A stretch of 64,000 nt of DNA from Macrotrachela quadricornifera (Eukaryota > Rotifera > Eurotatoria > Philodinida > Philodinidae), in the NCBI GenBank assembly GCA_022393335.1, contig JAJEKB010020242.1:343469-407468 (forward strand), in the 5' to 3' direction. Position 1 is the stretch's first letter. Each line of letters starts with the position of its first letter. Positions 10,963 through 23,618 of this stretch are shown in pieces. Below the pieces are notes generated by a model that did not search any database, had not been told where the DNA came from, and saw nothing but the letters and a program-made list of their open reading frames with translations. Position numbers and translations under genes: made by a program.

Positions 10963-12544
10963 TGTTCAACTATACTTAATAATTCATTATTAAAGATGAA
11001 TGAGAATCACTTGTTATATCGAAAGCCAATGATTTGGAAGCCAATATAGAAGTGGTTTCGACGTAAAATTCGAATAAAAACTCTGAAATTTTTTTAAAAC
11101 TCAAATCAAGTTTTGCATGATAAGATGGGCCTTTTCAAGCGGAATCATAATATGATATTTGATATTAATTTATATGTTGATTTTGTAGAGAAAAACGCAA
11201 ATAAATCCAAATTTTCACATTGTAATGCTAACAGTACTTTCAGTATATCTTTATGACAAAATAAGCCTTTTAAAAAAATTTTTTTTCTCAAAATGCTTAT
11301 AATTGAAAGCTCTGTCACCGCGAGAAGTTTCATTAAAACTTGAGAAAACTTTGGTAAGCATGGTTGATATCCTATGGAAATACCCATATAATTATGCAGC
11401 TTAAAATATGTGAACATATATTACATGACATATGTAGATCAACGACACAAAGTCGATCGTTATAAATTGAGTTGGAGAGGAATTATGACGAGCAACAACT
11501 CATACTATTGTGAGTCATATAACTCAGGAATAAGAAATCAATATCGGTTAAAGAACTAATCATTATGTAGCCTTTACATGTATCGATCTCCATTAAAATT
11601 TTTACGAAGATTGATTGAGATGTTCAAAAATACTGCTGTTACTGCCGCTGTGAAACTATAACCTTTTCTTAGTAGAAACTCAGAAAGATTGTAACAAATT
11701 AGCCTGAAAATTCCACAAAATATCGTGCAACAGGTAAGTATTATTGCGCTTACAATTTCCAAAAGAAAAATACTCTAAAAGCGAAAAGAACATAATAGAG
11801 AGTAGTACATAGTCTTTAATTCAAAGCTCTGTTACACCAAAGTTCAATCGATTGATCTCAGATAGCATGTTTATGCTGGATAGTTTTTTTTTTATTCTAA
11901 AAACAAAAGTTTCGCATTTGTATGTTAGCATACAAAATCTTCATTATATGTATGAAATAATTTGTTTGACATTCAGAACAAAAATTAATTACATATTTAA
12001 AAATAAAAAAGTAAAAAACAACATGATGAATATTTCTACAACTTTATTGAGGCATGTTTAATGCCTCTTTAATATTTGTTTAAAAATTATTTAGACACGG
12101 TTAAAATTTTCAATTTATTATTTTTTTGTGTATGCTCTTTTATTTCTAATCATCAAAATAGTATTTCAACAGTTTTTTTCGCATAATACTCTACAAGATC
12201 GATTATCTCTTTAATTTAAATATTACAATAGAATAGTTTTATATTTGAAATATAAATTTTAAGAAAACTATCGCACAATACTAAAATATACTACATAACA
12301 ATTATACAAATGAAAAATTGTCCTCAAGTTTTCATATAAAAAGATACATTGAAGCTTAAAATTATGATGAAAGTTCATTTCATCATTATGTCTAACACAG
12401 ACACCGCCTTTTTCATAATCAACCAAAAAACCTTTGTTCTATAAAAATGAATGCTCAAATCCACAAGGGTCTAGCCACTATATTATAGTATTAAGATAAT
12501 TAGTCGTGCATACCAATAATATTCTTGTTTTTTGATATTGTCGA
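10963..12544. other. Intergenic, no supported gene
   Basis: AT-rich sequence. Open frames at 11145-11417 (minus) and 11852-12061 (plus) have no domain, start context or intron signals. Confidence 0.5.
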
Positions 12545-12550
12545 GAAATA

Positions 12551-12562
12551 TATATATAAAAG
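12551..12562 (+). promoter_or_regulatory. TATA-like box before the receptor pseudogene
   Basis: The motif tatatataaaag lies about 62 bp upstream of the receptor start codon at 12623. Spacing suits a short 5'UTR. Confidence 0.35.
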
Positions 12563-12622
12563 AAGAGAACAATGTAGTTCATCAAAAATTTAACATCTGG
12601 AAGAGTAAAAATCAGAAAGAAA

Positions 12623-13654
12623 ATGTCAGTATCCATTAGTTCATCACTTATACATGCTGGAAAACAAGTAACAATTTATTTAGGTTTATTCACTCTTAGT
12701 TCTGGTGTTATTGGAGGACTTCTTAATGTAATTGTATTTTGTAGTCTTCGAACTTTTCGACAAAGTCCATGTGCATTTTATTTAAGTATAATGTCAATTG
12801 TCAATGTAGGTCAAATGCTTACAGGTTTTCTTGCTCGTATTATGACTAGTGGTTTTGATATTGATTGGTCACAATTATCTTTATTTTATTGCAAATTTCG
12901 ATTTTATTTTTTTCAAATATGTGCATTGACATCAATGACATGCATTTGTTTGGCAACTATTGATCAATATTTACTTACTTGTTCTCATCTACGATGACAA
13001 CAATGGAGTAATATTAAATTAGCACGTCGTTTATTGGCAATATTTCTTCTCATTTGGATTCTTTATAATATTCCTTATTTACTTCATTATAATCATGTTG
13101 TGTTAGCTAATACAAACAAAGTTGTCTGTATGATTACAAATGATATCTTTCAACAATATCTCAATTATGTTACTGCTCTTACTCTTGGAAAAATATTACC
13201 TGTTTGTATTACATTCTTCTTTGGATTCTTAGCTTATCGCAATATACAACAATTAACTCATCGAGCATTACCTATTGCTCGTCGTGAATTAGATAAACAA
13301 TTAACAGTGATGGTTTTAGTACAAGTTGTCTTCGGATTTTTTAGTGTTATACCATATTGTATTGTGTCAATTCTATTATTCATATCAGAGCTTTCTAAAG
13401 ATTCAGTTGTTGCAGCTCAATTACAATTTGCATATACTTTGACATTATGCCTATTTTATATGTACTTTGCAGTGAGTGTAAATTGATTGGATTTATTTGA
13501 TAAATCTAAGTGCTTTTATCTTTAGAGTCCATTTTATATATTCTTATGTGTATCCAGTCGATTTCGTCGGCAATTGATCTATGTACTGTTTCATATTTAT
13601 TTCAATTGATGGCGACCACGAAAACTGACAGTAAATCAAATAATCCCACAGACA
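12623..13654 (+). pseudogene. Rhodopsin-class GPCR interrupted by in-frame TGA
   Basis: Seven-transmembrane receptor of the FMRFamide-receptor-like type seen in large numbers in bdelloids. TM1 carries GGLLNVIVF, TM3 ends CLATIDQYLLT in place of the DRY motif, and the TM7 end is rebuilt by splicing. Exon 1 is 12623-13471, intron 13472-13525 (GTGAGT...TTTAG, 54 bp, phase 0) and exon 2 starts 13526 with SPFYIFLCVSSRFRRQ. Codon 125 is TGA (12995-12997), with the same frame open on both sides where family members usually have Trp (CGA TGA CAA CAA TGG). A second TGA (13607-13609) is followed by WRPRKLT and further open sequence to another TGA (13652-13654). Exon 2 may truly stop at 13607. The first TGA truncates the protein after TM3. 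Either a recent pseudogene or a sequencing error. Confidence 0.75.
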
Positions 13655-15861
13655 TGATCGAAAAAATAATTGTTTCTATTCATTAAAATTACTTTCTAAG
13701 ATCCTTTTAAATGTCGTAATTATATAGTGACCAATATTATTTTTAATTATTAAAAAATATCATCATATCTTCTTATTTTCTTCTATAACCATTGTTAGTA
13801 GAATATGAAATTCTTTGAATATATGAACAGTCATCAAGGCACAGTAACTAAGCAGAAAATTAAAAATAAATTCATTGATATTATAATTTTTTTTCTGCAT
13901 TCATGTCAAAGTAATTTTCAGACTTTAACATATGTCACACTATTAAAATTATCATACTGTTCTACTTTTATATTTTATTTATGGCTGAATATGATTAGCA
14001 TTAGTTAATTTCATTCTTATTCCTATAGATAGTAATTGATATTCGTTAAAGAATTATTTATCTATGCGATAAATATCTAAATTGAGTCAACATCTATTCG
14101 ATTCTACATGCTATTACCTCTTGAAAAAACGATCATTTATGGATCTCTTTAAATTGTAAGAATATACATGTATATTGTTGTTTCTGCAAACCAAAATGAA
14201 AAAAATTTCGAATATTTGAACAATTTTACTGAAAAAGAAAAGACAATAAAGTAAATACTTCCCTTCCTTTCATTAGGTAAAACTATTTCTTGGTGCTTCA
14301 TAAATCATGGCTATTGTTGCAGAAATATGTCTGTTAATCGTTGACTTCCGTTGCCACATATAAAAAAGGGAATAGGAGGAAATATATACATTCTAATTAA
14401 TCAAACGTTTAAGAATTATTTTCAAAAATTTATTTATTTTATGTATAGAAAGTCAATTAGTAGAGTCGAGAATAGCTGAAATTCTAGTCTCTAATTTGTT
14501 GTTCCTTCATTACTATATGTTTTTATTGATTCATCCATTATATATAGAAAGAAACACCAAGACTTGTTGTATCTTTATATATATATACTTTGAATATCAA
14601 ATCCAGTTTAAAATGTGTATTAAACGAAGAAGAGCAATTCTTTTTAATTTACATGATGTCTATCATGTTCTCATATTTTTTATTCCATGCATATCTTAGC
14701 TTAGATAAATGATAATATCTCGATATTTTTTTAAAACACGCTGTGAAAAGTTTACACAATAAACCTTGTTCACTCTGAGTATAAGAAAAATTATCAGAAT
14801 AGATTAAAGAGATTCAATCATACAGATTTTGAATAGCTTTTCACGGTGCATCTGTTAAGGAAAAGATCAAGATTTTATCATTTATTAATTGAACTCAGAG
14901 TGTGCTTCTATGTATTCTTTTACTCCAATTATGATCATTTTACAGATTGTCTGACATATAGCAAAATATATATGGAAAAAATTGAATTAGAAAACTTCAG
15001 CCTAAAATATTGCCTACGGATAATGTGTTTTATTGAGATGCTGAATATCTAAAGTACGATCATACGCTACAAAGAAAGGTCAGAAAATTGAATACCTTTA
15101 AAAGTCGATATCTTAGGAACAATACATTGTTTTGCGATGAAATTTTTAGAGCTATCAAATAACCACAAGATCTATTTATAGGTAAAATTTCATGTCGACA
15201 TTCTTCAGTTTGATTTTTTTCGTATTTAAGACTAACTATAAGTTGAGAATCCAGTAAAATGGTCATAAATCAAGAAGGACAGTGTAGAGAAACGAATCCT
15301 CATAGAGTTCTTCTAGTCTTATCGAAATCTATTTATATGTAAAATTTGAGCTCAATTGGTGTGTTTAACAGTTGAAGTACTTCTCTCATCAGTCGAGATA
15401 TGTATGAAATAAAAAATACCACAATGATATGGAAACTATAAATTAACAAAATGTTCTTTTTCTTCCAATACATTTGTTACATTTTAAAATACTGCTAACT
15501 TGAATGTATGAGCTCAAAATATGTTCATTAAAATTCTACCTCAACTCATACACGCACATAAATATGTTTTAGGACAATAAAGAGAGAAAACCATCGAAGC
15601 CTCACAAAAATAAAGAATAATAAAAAAATAATTGTTATGCAAGTGAATTGAAAAGAAAAACAGAGTGAGAGAAAAGATAAATGATTACTTGTTGAATGAT
15701 GATGGTGATATGAAATCATCGCTAACAATTGGATTTGATGATCAAGATAAGTATACCAAAAGATATACCAACATCGCGATTTTCTCTCTTTATATAAAAG
15801 ATTAATAAATAAAAGCTTATAGTAATAAAAAAAAACAAAAAAAAAATGAAAGGTTATAATT
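13655..15861. other. Intergenic, no supported gene
   Basis: AT-rich. Short frames at 13805, 14496, 14846 and 15060 show no domains. The minus-strand frame 15546-15977 only overlaps the tail of the prenyltransferase gene in another frame. Confidence 0.5.
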
Positions 15862-16812
15862 TCAGTTGTTCTCGACTGTATTAACAATTGGTAGCATGAA
15901 AAAATACAAATTGTAAGTAATTTGAGCATAAAATTCATAATTTTTACGTAAGTCAAATGAGAACCAATTTCGTACAATCATTATTCCATATAAAATAGTA
16001 TTAATTACAATGTATGTAGATTTGCTCACCACACGGTCTTGATCAACAAAAATTCCTTCGATAATAACACACAATAATGTACAAAAAAGAATTTTAGCAA
16101 TCAACCGTTCTGCTCTTGGACTGCCCATTGTAACAGAAAATGTCCGTCGACCTTGCACGCGATCTCCTTCAACATCACGCATATCCTGTTGACATACGAT
16201 CATTGCTGCTAAGCATGAAATAAAGATGATATTCCATAAGGCTTTTGGGTAATTCAATATATTAGAAACATTATTCATTAAACACCATATGACAGAGAAC
16301 ATGGCGTACGCACCTGGAATCATCATGGAATTTTTTCCAATACTTGTGTCTCCAACAGAAGTAAAATTATGAACAATTGTTGTGAGAATCCATAAACAAC
16401 AGGAAAATAACTGATTAATTAAGTAAGAATAAATAAAATATACAGCAACCATAATATAATACAAATCCCAAGCTCGTTGTATGCTGACTCGATTCGATGG
16501 AATTGGTCGATGTGGCTTATCAATACGATCACCTTCTACACCCATGATATCATTGCAAATGTTGAATTGTATTACGTAAAAGTATAAATAAAGCAGACTT
16601 AAGACAAATGGTATAAATATTTCCAAGATTGATGAACGACCAGAAAGATACTGGGCAGCTCCAGCCGCAATTGGTGGCCAGATGAAATACATAGTATTGC
16701 TTCTACTAAAAGCGGAAATATCAGTGATAATCGAAGTAATCCACTGAATGCTAAATATTTCCAATAAAATAGATTTAGTCATTATGCGAAATACTCTAAA
16801 ATAGATGAGCAA
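15862..16812 (-). CDS. UbiA-family membrane prenyltransferase
   Basis: A 316-residue polytopic membrane protein with both signature motifs of the UbiA superfamily. The first is NDIMGVEGD (N87, D88, D95), the NDxxxxxxD prenyl-diphosphate/Mg2+ site, followed by RIDKPHRPIPS. The second, Asp-rich, is DMRDVEGD (D210, D213, D217). Such enzymes transfer a prenyl chain to an aromatic or other acceptor in a membrane. Eight or nine hydrophobic segments fit the fold, and the length is usual for the family. Codons are intact with no internal stop. Translation may start at M1 or at M11 (16782). The sequence is not an evident COQ2, UBIAD1 or COX10. Its motif wording (GVEGDRIDKPHRPIPS) reminds me more of fungal or bacterial members, so horizontal origin is a plausible inference. 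The substrate cannot be told. Confidence 0.85.
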   Translation of the reverse strand: MLIYFRVFRIMTKSILLEIFSIQWITSIITDISAFSRSNTMYFIWPPIAAGAAQYLSGRSSILEIFIPFVLSLLYLYFYVIQFNICNDIMGVEGDRIDKPHRPIPSNRVSIQRAWDLYYIMVAVYFIYSYLINQLFSCCLWILTTIVHNFTSVGDTSIGKNSMMIPGAYAMFSVIWCLMNNVSNILNYPKALWNIIFISCLAAMIVCQQDMRDVEGDRVQGRRTFSVTMGSPRAERLIAKILFCTLLCVIIEGIFVDQDRVVSKSTYIVINTILYGIMIVRNWFSFDLRKNYEFYAQITYNLYFFMLPIVNTVENN

Positions 16813-16997
16813 ATATAACTGTAAGATGAATGTAAATATTAGGACTAAAATCTTAACAAATTCATTACTTTAATCACTCTATCAATCACCAAAATCATAT
16901 ATGAAAACTTTAAAAACGATCTGAAAATCAATACTAAGATACTGTTGATATATTACATATTAAATAATATAATTATTACAATAAAAATTTTCATATA

Positions 16998-18655
16998 AAT
17001 AGATTTATTAAGAGTCTATTCTTACCATTATATCCGTCGAAATAAGAAAAGATTCTATTGAAAATATTAACAACAGTAATATATTCAAAAAAAAATGAGA
17101 AAGAGACGTAAGAAGAATAAGAAAAATATCCAAGTTTTCTTATTTTCTACTATACAGCAACATATACTTTACTAGTTAAGAAATAAATTATAAGATAAGA
17201 GGAAAGAATATGAATAATGAGTACAAAATAAGTTAAACCAAAATACTTATATGTAGATACAAAGAACGAATATACACTTGTTTGTTTGCTTATACCTGTG
17301 TATTCATTGTATTTATATATATCGTTTATTCACGTATCTACCGATTTACTCATCGACGCATCCAACCATTTTTCAAACTATAAATACATATAAATATAAT
17401 GTGAATAAATAAGTGATGCAATGCAAATGACGTTATTCTTTTAATCAAATTAGCTTCTATGAATAAATCTTAAGTAATATATTTTGAAGTTGAAAACAAA
17501 TAAACTATTTGCACCTTTTAATAGATAAATCGATAATTTCGACTCATTTGCATATGAACATCGATTGGTTTTCTTTCTCACAATAAACGATATCAAACGA
17601 TTCTTGTTTTGTTATAAAAAGCAAATAATTAATACGAAATAAATATATTATATACTTTTCTAACTATTTTGTTTTTGAAATTTGAAATAATTTCTTGTCA
17701 ATTTTTCTCTCTTATTTTGAATCTTTTTCGAGAATGTTTGATTGATTCGTTTCAATATCATAAATATAATTCTAAAAATACTTGACAATATAAATACGCA
17801 TGTATAAGAAAACAAGAAAGTAAAATATAATATTACACGTATATTGTTTTTTTATGTTGTCCTTCACGAATGAAGATAGATTATTCATGCATTGTATGAC
17901 TCTCTTTATAATTAAGAAAATGATCGTATTTTATGCTTGCTGTATATGTTCTATTTTGGAAACGGCAAAAAGCTTTGATTGAATTCTTACATTGGATACT
18001 GATTTATTGAAAATTTTTCAATTTTGAAGACCAAAATAAAAAGAAAACAATATTCGATAACCTATTCTCATGCAAAACACAACAGATAATAAAAATGGTT
18101 TAACATATAATAATCATATAATATATTTCATCATGTTTCAAATATATTGAAAGAGATTGAGCATCTTCTCTAGTTTCATTTTCATTTAAAAGGTGGAAAC
18201 AATATTTATGTTTTAGTATAGATTTGATCACTTGCTATTTTCATTTTTATATAATATTTATATAAGTGAGATTATGTAATCTATACTAGATTCTGTTCAT
18301 TTGAAGTTTTTTAACTTTACCTTGCATTGTCAGTCTTAACTTGATCGTATCTGAAAAAATGTTTAATCAATTTTTCAGACATTTCCTCATAGAAAATCTG
18401 ATTAAGAGTGATGTTCATATTGTAAAGTTTTGTTGGGTATATTTTTTATGCACTTAAAAATAAAAAAAGGTCATTATCCTGCAGCATCGATTGCTCAACA
18501 GATTATGTTTGAATTTCCGTAACTTTTAATGAAACGATACGTAGTAAGTTAATTCGAACAGGATCGTTGTATATAAAGAGATTATTAAACGTACACATCA
18601 TGCAAGTAACAATCACGGAGTTGGAAATAATATTTTACTAGGAGGTATCACTAAA
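16998..18655. repeat. 1.7-kb direct repeat, copy 1
   Basis: Matches 24789-26540 in the same orientation, with most blocks above about 90 percent identical by eye (for example gagaaagagacgtaagaaga and tactatacagcaacatatac). Identity is lower in the last third. Copy 1 lacks 80 bp present in copy 2, between two ATATGA words, which looks like a short-homology deletion. No open frame is shared. The right end runs into a foldback element starting at 18641. Confidence 0.85.
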
Positions 18656-18861
18656 ATTTCAAAGAAAGTAAATAATAAATTTAATATTAGATAAAAGTCT
18701 ATCAAGAATGAGGTTTATTCATACTAAATAGTAAGAGTCATTAAAGCATTTTAATATCGAATTTAAGAACTTCAAAAAAAATTTATACTCTTTTTGCAGT
18801 GAAAAAGTAAGGTGGTATTAATTGAAAAATAGAATAAAATGTTTTTCTTAGGTATTTGTAC

Positions 18862-20904
18862 CAGAGATGGACGGGGCGCGGTGCGCTGCGAAATTTCGCG
18901 GTTTCCCCGCCTCTTAATAATATTAAGTCTTTTAAGATTTTCTTAAATTTTTGCTTTTATATTTCGAAACTTTATCTTAATAGATAGACTTGAATATAAA
19001 CAATAACATGACAATAAGACATTTAAATATTTCCACCTCTATTCATTTAAATGAACTCAGCTTTTGGTTGGTAGTAGAACTCTGTTCAAATTTTTTTTCT
19101 ATTGAAATAATGTAAATATAAATCCTGCACTGTTAAATATTTTAGTTGATGTCAAGAAAGCAGCTTTGCTAGTTATCGAGAAAGGAAAATATATATGAAA
19201 TATTGTGCAGATGATTTTCAGTTTTCATTTAACAGAATAACTTTAAAAATTTCAAATAAATCTCCTGAATGATGCTATATGGATGTACAGAAAAATTTCT
19301 CAATCAGTCAATTTAAAAAGTTGCAATTAAAATATTTTGACTTTTCAGACGTGAAGTATCGAGTTTTTCTGATTGTCAACTGAATAATCAAAGGCTTTTG
19401 GATACACATTTTAGTTATTAGGCACAAGTTCTAGCATTCAGTGTGCCTAGCATAGTAAATTTTCTATATGTACATCAATATGGTATGTAGAAGATTTGCA
19501 TGAATTTTTTTAAGTCATTCTGCCACATGACAATTGAAATTCCTCTACGAAATATTTCATATGTATTTTTCTTACTTGACAGCTATTGGTGTTGCTTTCT
19601 TGACGTCAACCAAAATATTTAACAGTACGATTTACTTATATTATCCGGATAGAAAAATTTAAGTAGACTATTACTACCAATCAAAAATGAGTCCGTTTAA
19701 ATAAACAGAAGCATAGATACTTAAATTTCTCGTTGTCGTATTATTATTTCTGGATCATCCTTTATTTAAATTATGTCTTCTCATCTGAATAAATATAATA
19801 TCTGGTAGACCAGAAAAACCAGCCAAACTTTATTTTGTACTTTACTGCGTATGGTTTCAGACGTATCTTTCCAAAGTTTTTCACAAAAAATGCGCCGTGA
19901 AATTCTCTGTAGAAATACATAAGGACATTTGATATCGAATAGAAGTATGAAAATATTCCAAATACAATACTATGGTACTCCAACGTATCCAACTTTTTAT
20001 AGTTCTTCTTAAAAGTCCATGAACTATTTTTCATATGCATATACTTAAAAATCAAAAAGGTAAACATCTTTCTCTTCAACAGTTAAATGGAGATTTCTCG
20101 TAGTATAGCATGAAATCTGTTTGATCCAAATATGTATTATAAATTACCAACTAATTTCTTTAATTGTGTTCAAATTGACTATAATTTAGTTTATTTTGCT
20201 TTTTCAATCGAAAAAGCAACATACTTAACTTTTGATGTCCGAATGCTAGATTCCATTTCTTTCTCTTCAAAATAAGACAAAAGAAGATAAAAGGATTCAT
20301 TCATGATCTTTGTATGCAAATTTTCTCAAGTAATATGAGACTAGTATTCATAAAATACAATTTTCCTAATAAAATCTGAGAGAAAGAAAACCTTATCTTT
20401 CGTTATATGCTCCAATGTGAAAAATTTTTTATCACAGTCTTAAAACAGAACTTTTCTAGAACTAAAACAACGATTAATTAGCTTTTGATATCCTGAAAGC
20501 ACCAGTCAACAAAAGAAAAGAAAAATGTTCATTTTTGCTAAAAAAAAAGGTTTAAAGAGTTAAGCATGTCGAGGCTTTTCAATATTATTCGTAGAATTTT
20601 TTCATAGCGCCCTACTCAATGTCAAATGTCCTTATATATTCTTGTAGAGAATTATGTGACCGATCGTTTCGTAAAAAAAATTTAGGACAGATGCTTCAGA
20701 TCGTACGAAGAACAATAGAAAGTAAAATTTGGCTCGTTTTCATTGGACCGTGCGATAGTAATTATAAAAAGCTACTAAACATTTTATGAATAAATGATCT
20801 CTGAAAACGGACTTTACACAAGGCGGGGCGGGGCGGTGACGGTTTCACTGCTGAATTGGCGGGACGGTGGCGATGCGACTTTTTTGCCGCCCCGTCCATC
20901 TCTG
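18862..20904. mobile_element. Non-autonomous hAT element, perfect 8-bp TSD
   Basis: Ends cagagatggacggggcg (left) and cgccccgtccatctctg (right) are perfect 17-bp inverted repeats of hAT type (CAGAGATG). The element is bracketed by identical 8-bp duplications atttgtac at 18854-18861 and 20905-20912. Length is 2043 bp. The termini are strikingly GC-rich (gcggggcggggcggtgac) against an AT-rich interior. No transposase frame. A 102-codon minus-strand frame (19771-20079) has no similarity I can see. The middle is a large hairpin (separate entry). Confidence 0.9.
18990..19770. repeat. Large inverted repeat inside the hAT element
   Basis: Arms of about 320 bp (about 18990-19315 and 19440-19770), roughly 70-75 percent identical. 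Matching blocks include actgttaaatattttagttg / caaccaaaatatttaacagt and ggttggtagta / tactaccaatc. The loop is about 130 bp. Probably an older nested element or a palindromic filler. Confidence 0.65.
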
Positions 20905-21792
20905 ATTTGTACATGGTTCGGTAGAGTTCGTTGACCTTTACAAAAATGCATATATAAAAATTTTTAACCCAGAGCTGTTAGGTTAAAATCCATTGAAAAT
21001 TGTTTAAAAAATAAACCAAAAACCTGTATTTCTTACAAGATTTTATAGGAACAATTTCACTATTCTTACAATAAATTAAGCTGTTTTCTATTAGTGTTCT
21101 TATGTAGAAAGCTTGAAAATATACTCATTCGATGTAGTTCTCCATGCTGCATTGAATGGGTATACTTCGAAACAGCAAAATCAGTAAAAGTAATCGAAAA
21201 AAACTACTTTTATTGCAGTTTCGAGTGTTTTTCTTTCATATTAAAAGTATCACTTTTTAAAGGTTTTTCAAATAGTTTTTGGTATTTTTTATCACAAAAG
21301 ATGAGTTAGAAAATATTTTTATAGGTACAATTTTGCAGACCTCGGTGATCTCTACCGAACCATGTGAAATACCTAAGAGGATCATTTTACTCTATTGTTC
21401 AATTAATGTTATCTTACTTTTCCATTATGAAAAAAGTCTACAATTTTTGAAAGTTTTTTAAGTTCAATATTGAAATCTTTTCATAATTCTTACTATTTAG
21501 TATAAATAAACCCATTTTTGACGAACTTCAATTTGATATAAAATTCAATATATAATCCATTTGAATTTTTAGCGATATCTCCTTAGCAAAAGAGTATTTT
21601 TCACCCTATGCATACTCTTTTCAAGAATGCTTATAGACATCTACATATATAATTAGATAACAGAAAAGAAGGGAGGAAAAATATTAAGATGAGAAAGAAA
21701 TAGAAAACAAAACTAAAAGAATATGTATAGATGTTATATCACTGTAACAAGTATAAATAATCGGTTTATAAATTTGAGTTTTGTTTTACGAA

Positions 21793-23618
21793 TCAATCAG
21801 TTTTGATACGATGTTCAAGTTTAATCCACACAGATTCAGGCACGATCAATGTGAGTTCGATAATGCGAAAAGTGCTATCAAGCTTGTCACTCTTCAAAAT
21901 TGTAAACTTTTTCAAAAGTCGGATACAAGCCATTTTCAATTCTAGTAAAGCAAAACGCATACCAACACAATTACGTGGTCCAGCACCAAAAGGCAAGTAA
22001 GCTAATGGATGTCGTTTGATAGCATGTCGTTCAGGATGAAACTTATGTGGATCAACAGGACCCCAAAGATCATTATCATAGTGAACACTGTATACATCGG
22101 CTTGTACCACTGTACCTATAAGTTTAAATAAAACAACAATTCACTTAATTGAATTACTTTATTTAGATTTCACGCTTCCAGATGACTGAAACTTCTTACC
22201 CTTTTTAATTGTATAATTTCCAATTGTAGTGTCTTGAATGCAGGTTCTATGGATACCGAGCTGTGCTATCGGGAACATTCGATTTACTTCTTGGATAAAC
22301 ATATCTAAATATTCTAGTTTTTCGACTATTTCGTATGTCAATGGTTGAATATAATCGTCAATATTTGCATCGATTTCATCTTGTAATTTTTTCTGTACAT
22401 CAAGATGTGTTGCCATGATATATGTGCAAAAAGCAAGGGCAGTCGATGTTGTTTCTGTACCTGCAATTAAAAATAGAAATACATTGCTTGTGATTTCGTC
22501 ATATGTCATCTTATGGGCTGTAGCCGGTTGTACTGTTAATGATGCTTCGATATTTTGGTCTTGTTGCTTGTTTTCGTCCTATTAGCAAGAAAATCAAGGC
22601 TCATCATGTTTGAAATGAAACAGTTCAAAAATATCATATTTCCTCTCTTCTCACCGAAATGATCTGATCGGTTGCCGCATCGAGCATAAGATAAAGAAGA
22701 TCAACACGATCATTTGTGTTGATGTCGCGTCGAGCACGTATAACATGTTCACCAATACGTGCAATAATCCATAGCATGGGTAGTTCAGGAAAATGGACAA
22801 ATGAAAATGTTTCATTCAATTTGGTTAACAACATGTTGAACTTCATAACTATTTGAAGAATTAAGCCACATAATGTTGGTAGTATGCTCGCCACTTTGAC
22901 AAACAATAGTTTTCGATTATCGACAGATAGAAATTCGATGAACTTTGTCAAATATGGATTGTTGGGATTTTTTTGCACGTGTGCATCATATGAAAAGGCA
23001 CAACAACCTTAATGAGATATCTGCTTTTAACAATAATTCTGTATTCTTCTACTTACACACTGTATCCATAGCAAATCGAGTGTACATACTACGAATATCG
23101 ATATCCATGTTATTATCAGCATATGGAGAAAATGTATCTATTAATTCATCAATACATCTATTGATCATTGGTATCATTTGTGTGAGTTTAGCTTTACTAA
23201 AGGTTGGATTGATAATATGTCGTTGACGTCGCCACGTCCCATCGTTCGCGTTAATTAAATGTACTTGTTTCTCTTTATCAGGCATGAAAAATAATACTGG
23301 TTTACGTCTGCTAAAATTGGAAAATTGTTTAACAAATACTTGTTCGAGAAAATTAACATCAGACACGACATAGATAGGAAGTATTCCTTCGAACATGCCA
23401 TAGATTTTTCCATACTGCTTTGTCCATGCTTCTAATTGACGAAAATATTGTGGTACTCGCCAGAGTGTACCTAAATTGCCAAGCAAAAATGTAGGTGGTG
23501 GACCAGGAATGCGGTTCTTTATAAAGTAATTATGCTTGTGTCGGACAATAATAATAATCAATAGTAGAATTAATAATACAACAGTTATACCTAGCCATAC
23601 AGTAAGCTCCAGTGACAT
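21793..23618 (-). CDS. Cytochrome P450, microsomal, CYP3-clan-like
   Basis: Four exons join in phase into a full 538-residue P450: 23618-23057, 23007-22655, 22578-22200 and 22115-21793. Introns are 49, 76 and 84 bp, all GT-AG. The protein opens with a membrane anchor (residues 6-26) and the proline-rich hinge [15 protein letters not shown]. It has the I-helix AGTETTS (about 344-350), the K-helix EVNR (E402, R405), PERH, and the heme loop [10 protein letters not shown] with ligand C481. All key residues are present and the length is normal. P450s are haem monooxygenases of the endoplasmic reticulum that oxidise lipids, steroids or xenobiotics using NADPH-P450 reductase. The general look ([16 protein letters not shown]) suggests the CYP3 clan. 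The exact substrate is unknown. It lies 5 kb upstream of the UbiA gene on the same strand. Confidence 0.92.

Larger units (their letters stand above)
18641..21582. mobile_element. Foldback element, split by a hAT insertion
   Basis: The outer ends ggaggtatcactaaaattt and (reverse complement) ggagatatcgctaaaaatt match. The left arm is 18641-18853 plus 20905 to about 21000, and the right arm is about 21290-21582. The arms share blocks such as atactaaatagtaag and cttaggtatt...catggttcggtagag, the latter continuous once the inserted hAT element at 18862-20904 is ignored. No coding capacity. Confidence 0.7.

Noticed and set aside
19771..20079. 102-codon frame inside the hAT element
   Set aside because: No transposase motif, and it spans the arm of the internal hairpin.
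23049..23226. Plus-strand frames overlapping the P450 exons
   Set aside because: Antisense shadows of a well-supported minus-strand gene.
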